Assembly: GCA_002433465.1 (NCBI GenBank)
Contig: DJIE01000238.1
Span: forward strand, 1 to 6,011
Source of the DNA: Salinisphaera sp. UBA6602
GTDB taxonomy: Bacteria > Pseudomonadota > Gammaproteobacteria > Nevskiales > Salinisphaeraceae
Direction: 5' to 3'
Length of the DNA stretch: 6,011 bases
Under the pieces are notes generated by a model that saw only the letters and a program-made list of their open reading frames with translations, did not search any database and had not been told where the DNA came from. The number at the start of each line of letters is the position of its first letter. Position 1 is the first letter of the stretch. Both the position numbers and the translations under genes were made by a program. Shown piece after piece: positions 5,101 through 6,011 of this stretch.

Positions 5101-6011
5101 TCAGCGCCGCGGCCAGTCGAAGGCCAGCGCCTCACCGATCGATGCAAAGCCACAGACCAGCGCCAGCAAGCGATCCACGCCCAGAGCCACCCCGGCACTG
5201 GCCGGCAGCCCGGCCGCCATCGCGCCCAACAGCCGCTCGTCCAACGGGGTTTCGACCGCGCCGGCCTCGCGGCGCAGGCGTTGTTCGCGCTGCATGCGTT
5301 CGCGCGCGATATCAGCGTCGGTGAGTTCCTGGGCGCCGTTGGCAAGTTCCACGCCCTGCCAGAACCATTCGAAGCGACGGGCCACGCCGGGGCGTTCGGC
5401 ATCGGTGGCCACCAGTACGGCATCTTCGGCGGGGAAATCGATCACGCACTGAGGCCCGTGCTCGCCCAGCGTCGGCTGGACCGCGAGGCTCATGATCAGG
5501 TCGAGCCAGAAGGCGCGGTCGTGATCGGCCGGCGCCTCGACCGGCGCCAGCCGCTGCCGGCGTGCCCAGTCGGCAAGCGCGGCCGTGTCGCATGCAATCG
5601 GGTTCAGGCCGGTCACCGCTTCGAATACGACCCGATATTCACAGCGCTGCATGCAGCGCACGCCGGCCACCGTCTCGATCAGGGCGCCGGTCTCGGCAAC
5701 CAGATCGGCCATGCTTGCCTCGGGCCGATACCACTCGAGCATCCAGAATTCGGGGTTGTGCCAGCGCCCGGCTTCACCGGATCTGAACACCGGCCCGAGC
5801 TGATAGATCGGGCCCATGCCGGCCGCGAGCAGACGTTTGAGCCCGTGCTCGGGCGACGGCACGAGATACCCGTCATCACCGACCTGCATGCTCGCCAGCC
5901 CGCGCTCGGCGGGGGCGGCGCTGGCAAGCAGCGGCGTGTTCACTTCGAGCACGCCGCGCTCGGCCATGAACGCCCGAATATCGCCCAGCAGCCGCGCACG
6001 GCGTGCCAGCG
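5101..6011 (-). CDS. epmA: Elongation factor P--(R)-beta-lysine ligase EpmA (5'-truncated by window edge)
   Basis: EpmA is a class II lysyl-tRNA synthetase paralogue lacking the anticodon-binding domain. It activates (R)-beta-lysine and attaches it to the conserved lysine of elongation factor P, which helps ribosomes through polyproline stretches. Some 302 residues are visible. The frame stays open past the ATG at 5967 to the window edge, and those codons (LARRARLLGDIRAF) match the family helix before the ERGVLEV segment. The true start is therefore outside the window and 5967 is internal. The core motifs are class II motif 2 (FRSGEAGRWHNPEF, then LEWYRP), GVELANGAQELTD, and motif 3 GVALGVDRLLAL near the C-terminus. 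The HNPEF/LEWYRP and ELANG signatures, together with the missing N-terminal OB-fold, separate it from LysS. The segment between NTPLL and LVPSPE is shorter than in E. coli EpmA. Roughly 15-20 residues are probably missing. The gene is convergent with psd. Confidence 0.95.
   Translation of the reverse strand, partial: LARRARLLGDIRAFMAERGVLEVNTPLLASAAPAERGLASMQVGDDGYLVPSPEHGLKRLLAAGMGPIYQLGPVFRSGEAGRWHNPEFWMLEWYRPEASMADLVAETGALIETVAGVRCMQRCEYRVVFEAVTGLNPIACDTAALADWARRQRLAPVEAPADHDRAFWLDLIMSLAVQPTLGEHGPQCVIDFPAEDAVLVATDAERPGVARRFEWFWQGVELANGAQELTDADIARERMQREQRLRREAGAVETPLDERLLGAMAAGLPASAGVALGVDRLLALVCGFASIGEALAFDWPRR

Noticed and set aside
5101..5967. epmA as a complete 288-residue gene starting at the ATG at 5967
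   Set aside because: The open frame continues to the window edge with codons matching the N-terminal helix of EpmA, so the gene is cut by the edge rather than short.
5101..6011. Lysyl-tRNA synthetase lysS
   Set aside because: There is no N-terminal anticodon-binding OB-fold, the visible protein is far shorter than the roughly 500 residues of LysS, and the motifs are EpmA-specific.
1..6011. Mobile elements, CRISPR arrays, tRNA or rRNA genes, or a defence system
   Set aside because: I saw no transposase or integrase motifs, no regularly spaced repeats, no cloverleaf or rRNA sequence, and no defence-type domains. The gene content is housekeeping plus one exported protein.

Overview
The window reads as ordinary chromosomal DNA of a high-GC gammaproteobacterium. 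The reasons are strong G/C bias at third codon positions, a proteobacterial-type EpmA, a heterotrophic-type PrmB that aligns end to end with the E. coli protein as I recall it, and the prmB-aroC pairing also found in E. coli. A halophilic genus such as Salinisphaera is a guess from the overall impression; nothing in the sequence proves it.

Layout. From about 3640 down to 36, three genes lie head to tail on the minus strand. They are prmB (glutamine methyltransferase for ribosomal protein L3), aroC (chorismate synthase, 21 bp after prmB), and, after an 80-bp gap with a plausible promoter, a secreted TPR protein carrying two tandem NTF2-like domains of the type found at the C-terminus of H. pylori Csd6. 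A 400-bp divergent intergenic region (3641-4040) separates prmB from psd (phosphatidylserine decarboxylase, plus strand, 4041-4937). It holds candidate back-to-back promoters but no gene I can support. A 163-bp convergent region (4938-5100) with several hairpins, one followed by a T-rich run, separates psd from epmA (EF-P lysyltransferase, minus strand). The window edge cuts off the N-terminus of epmA.

How the genes relate. Four of the five encode housekeeping functions: ribosome modification (PrmB), aromatic precursor synthesis (AroC), phosphatidylethanolamine synthesis (Psd) and translation factor modification (EpmA). They do not form one pathway. PrmB and EpmA both modify translation components, but they lie in separate transcription units. 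The only gene without an established function is the TPR/NTF2-like protein. Its Csd6-like domains and export signal suggest a role in the envelope or periplasm, but it carries no visible catalytic domain.

I found no mobile element, CRISPR array, rRNA, tRNA or defence system, and no convincing new multi-gene system. The most interesting items are the tandem-domain TPR protein and the two non-coding intervals.
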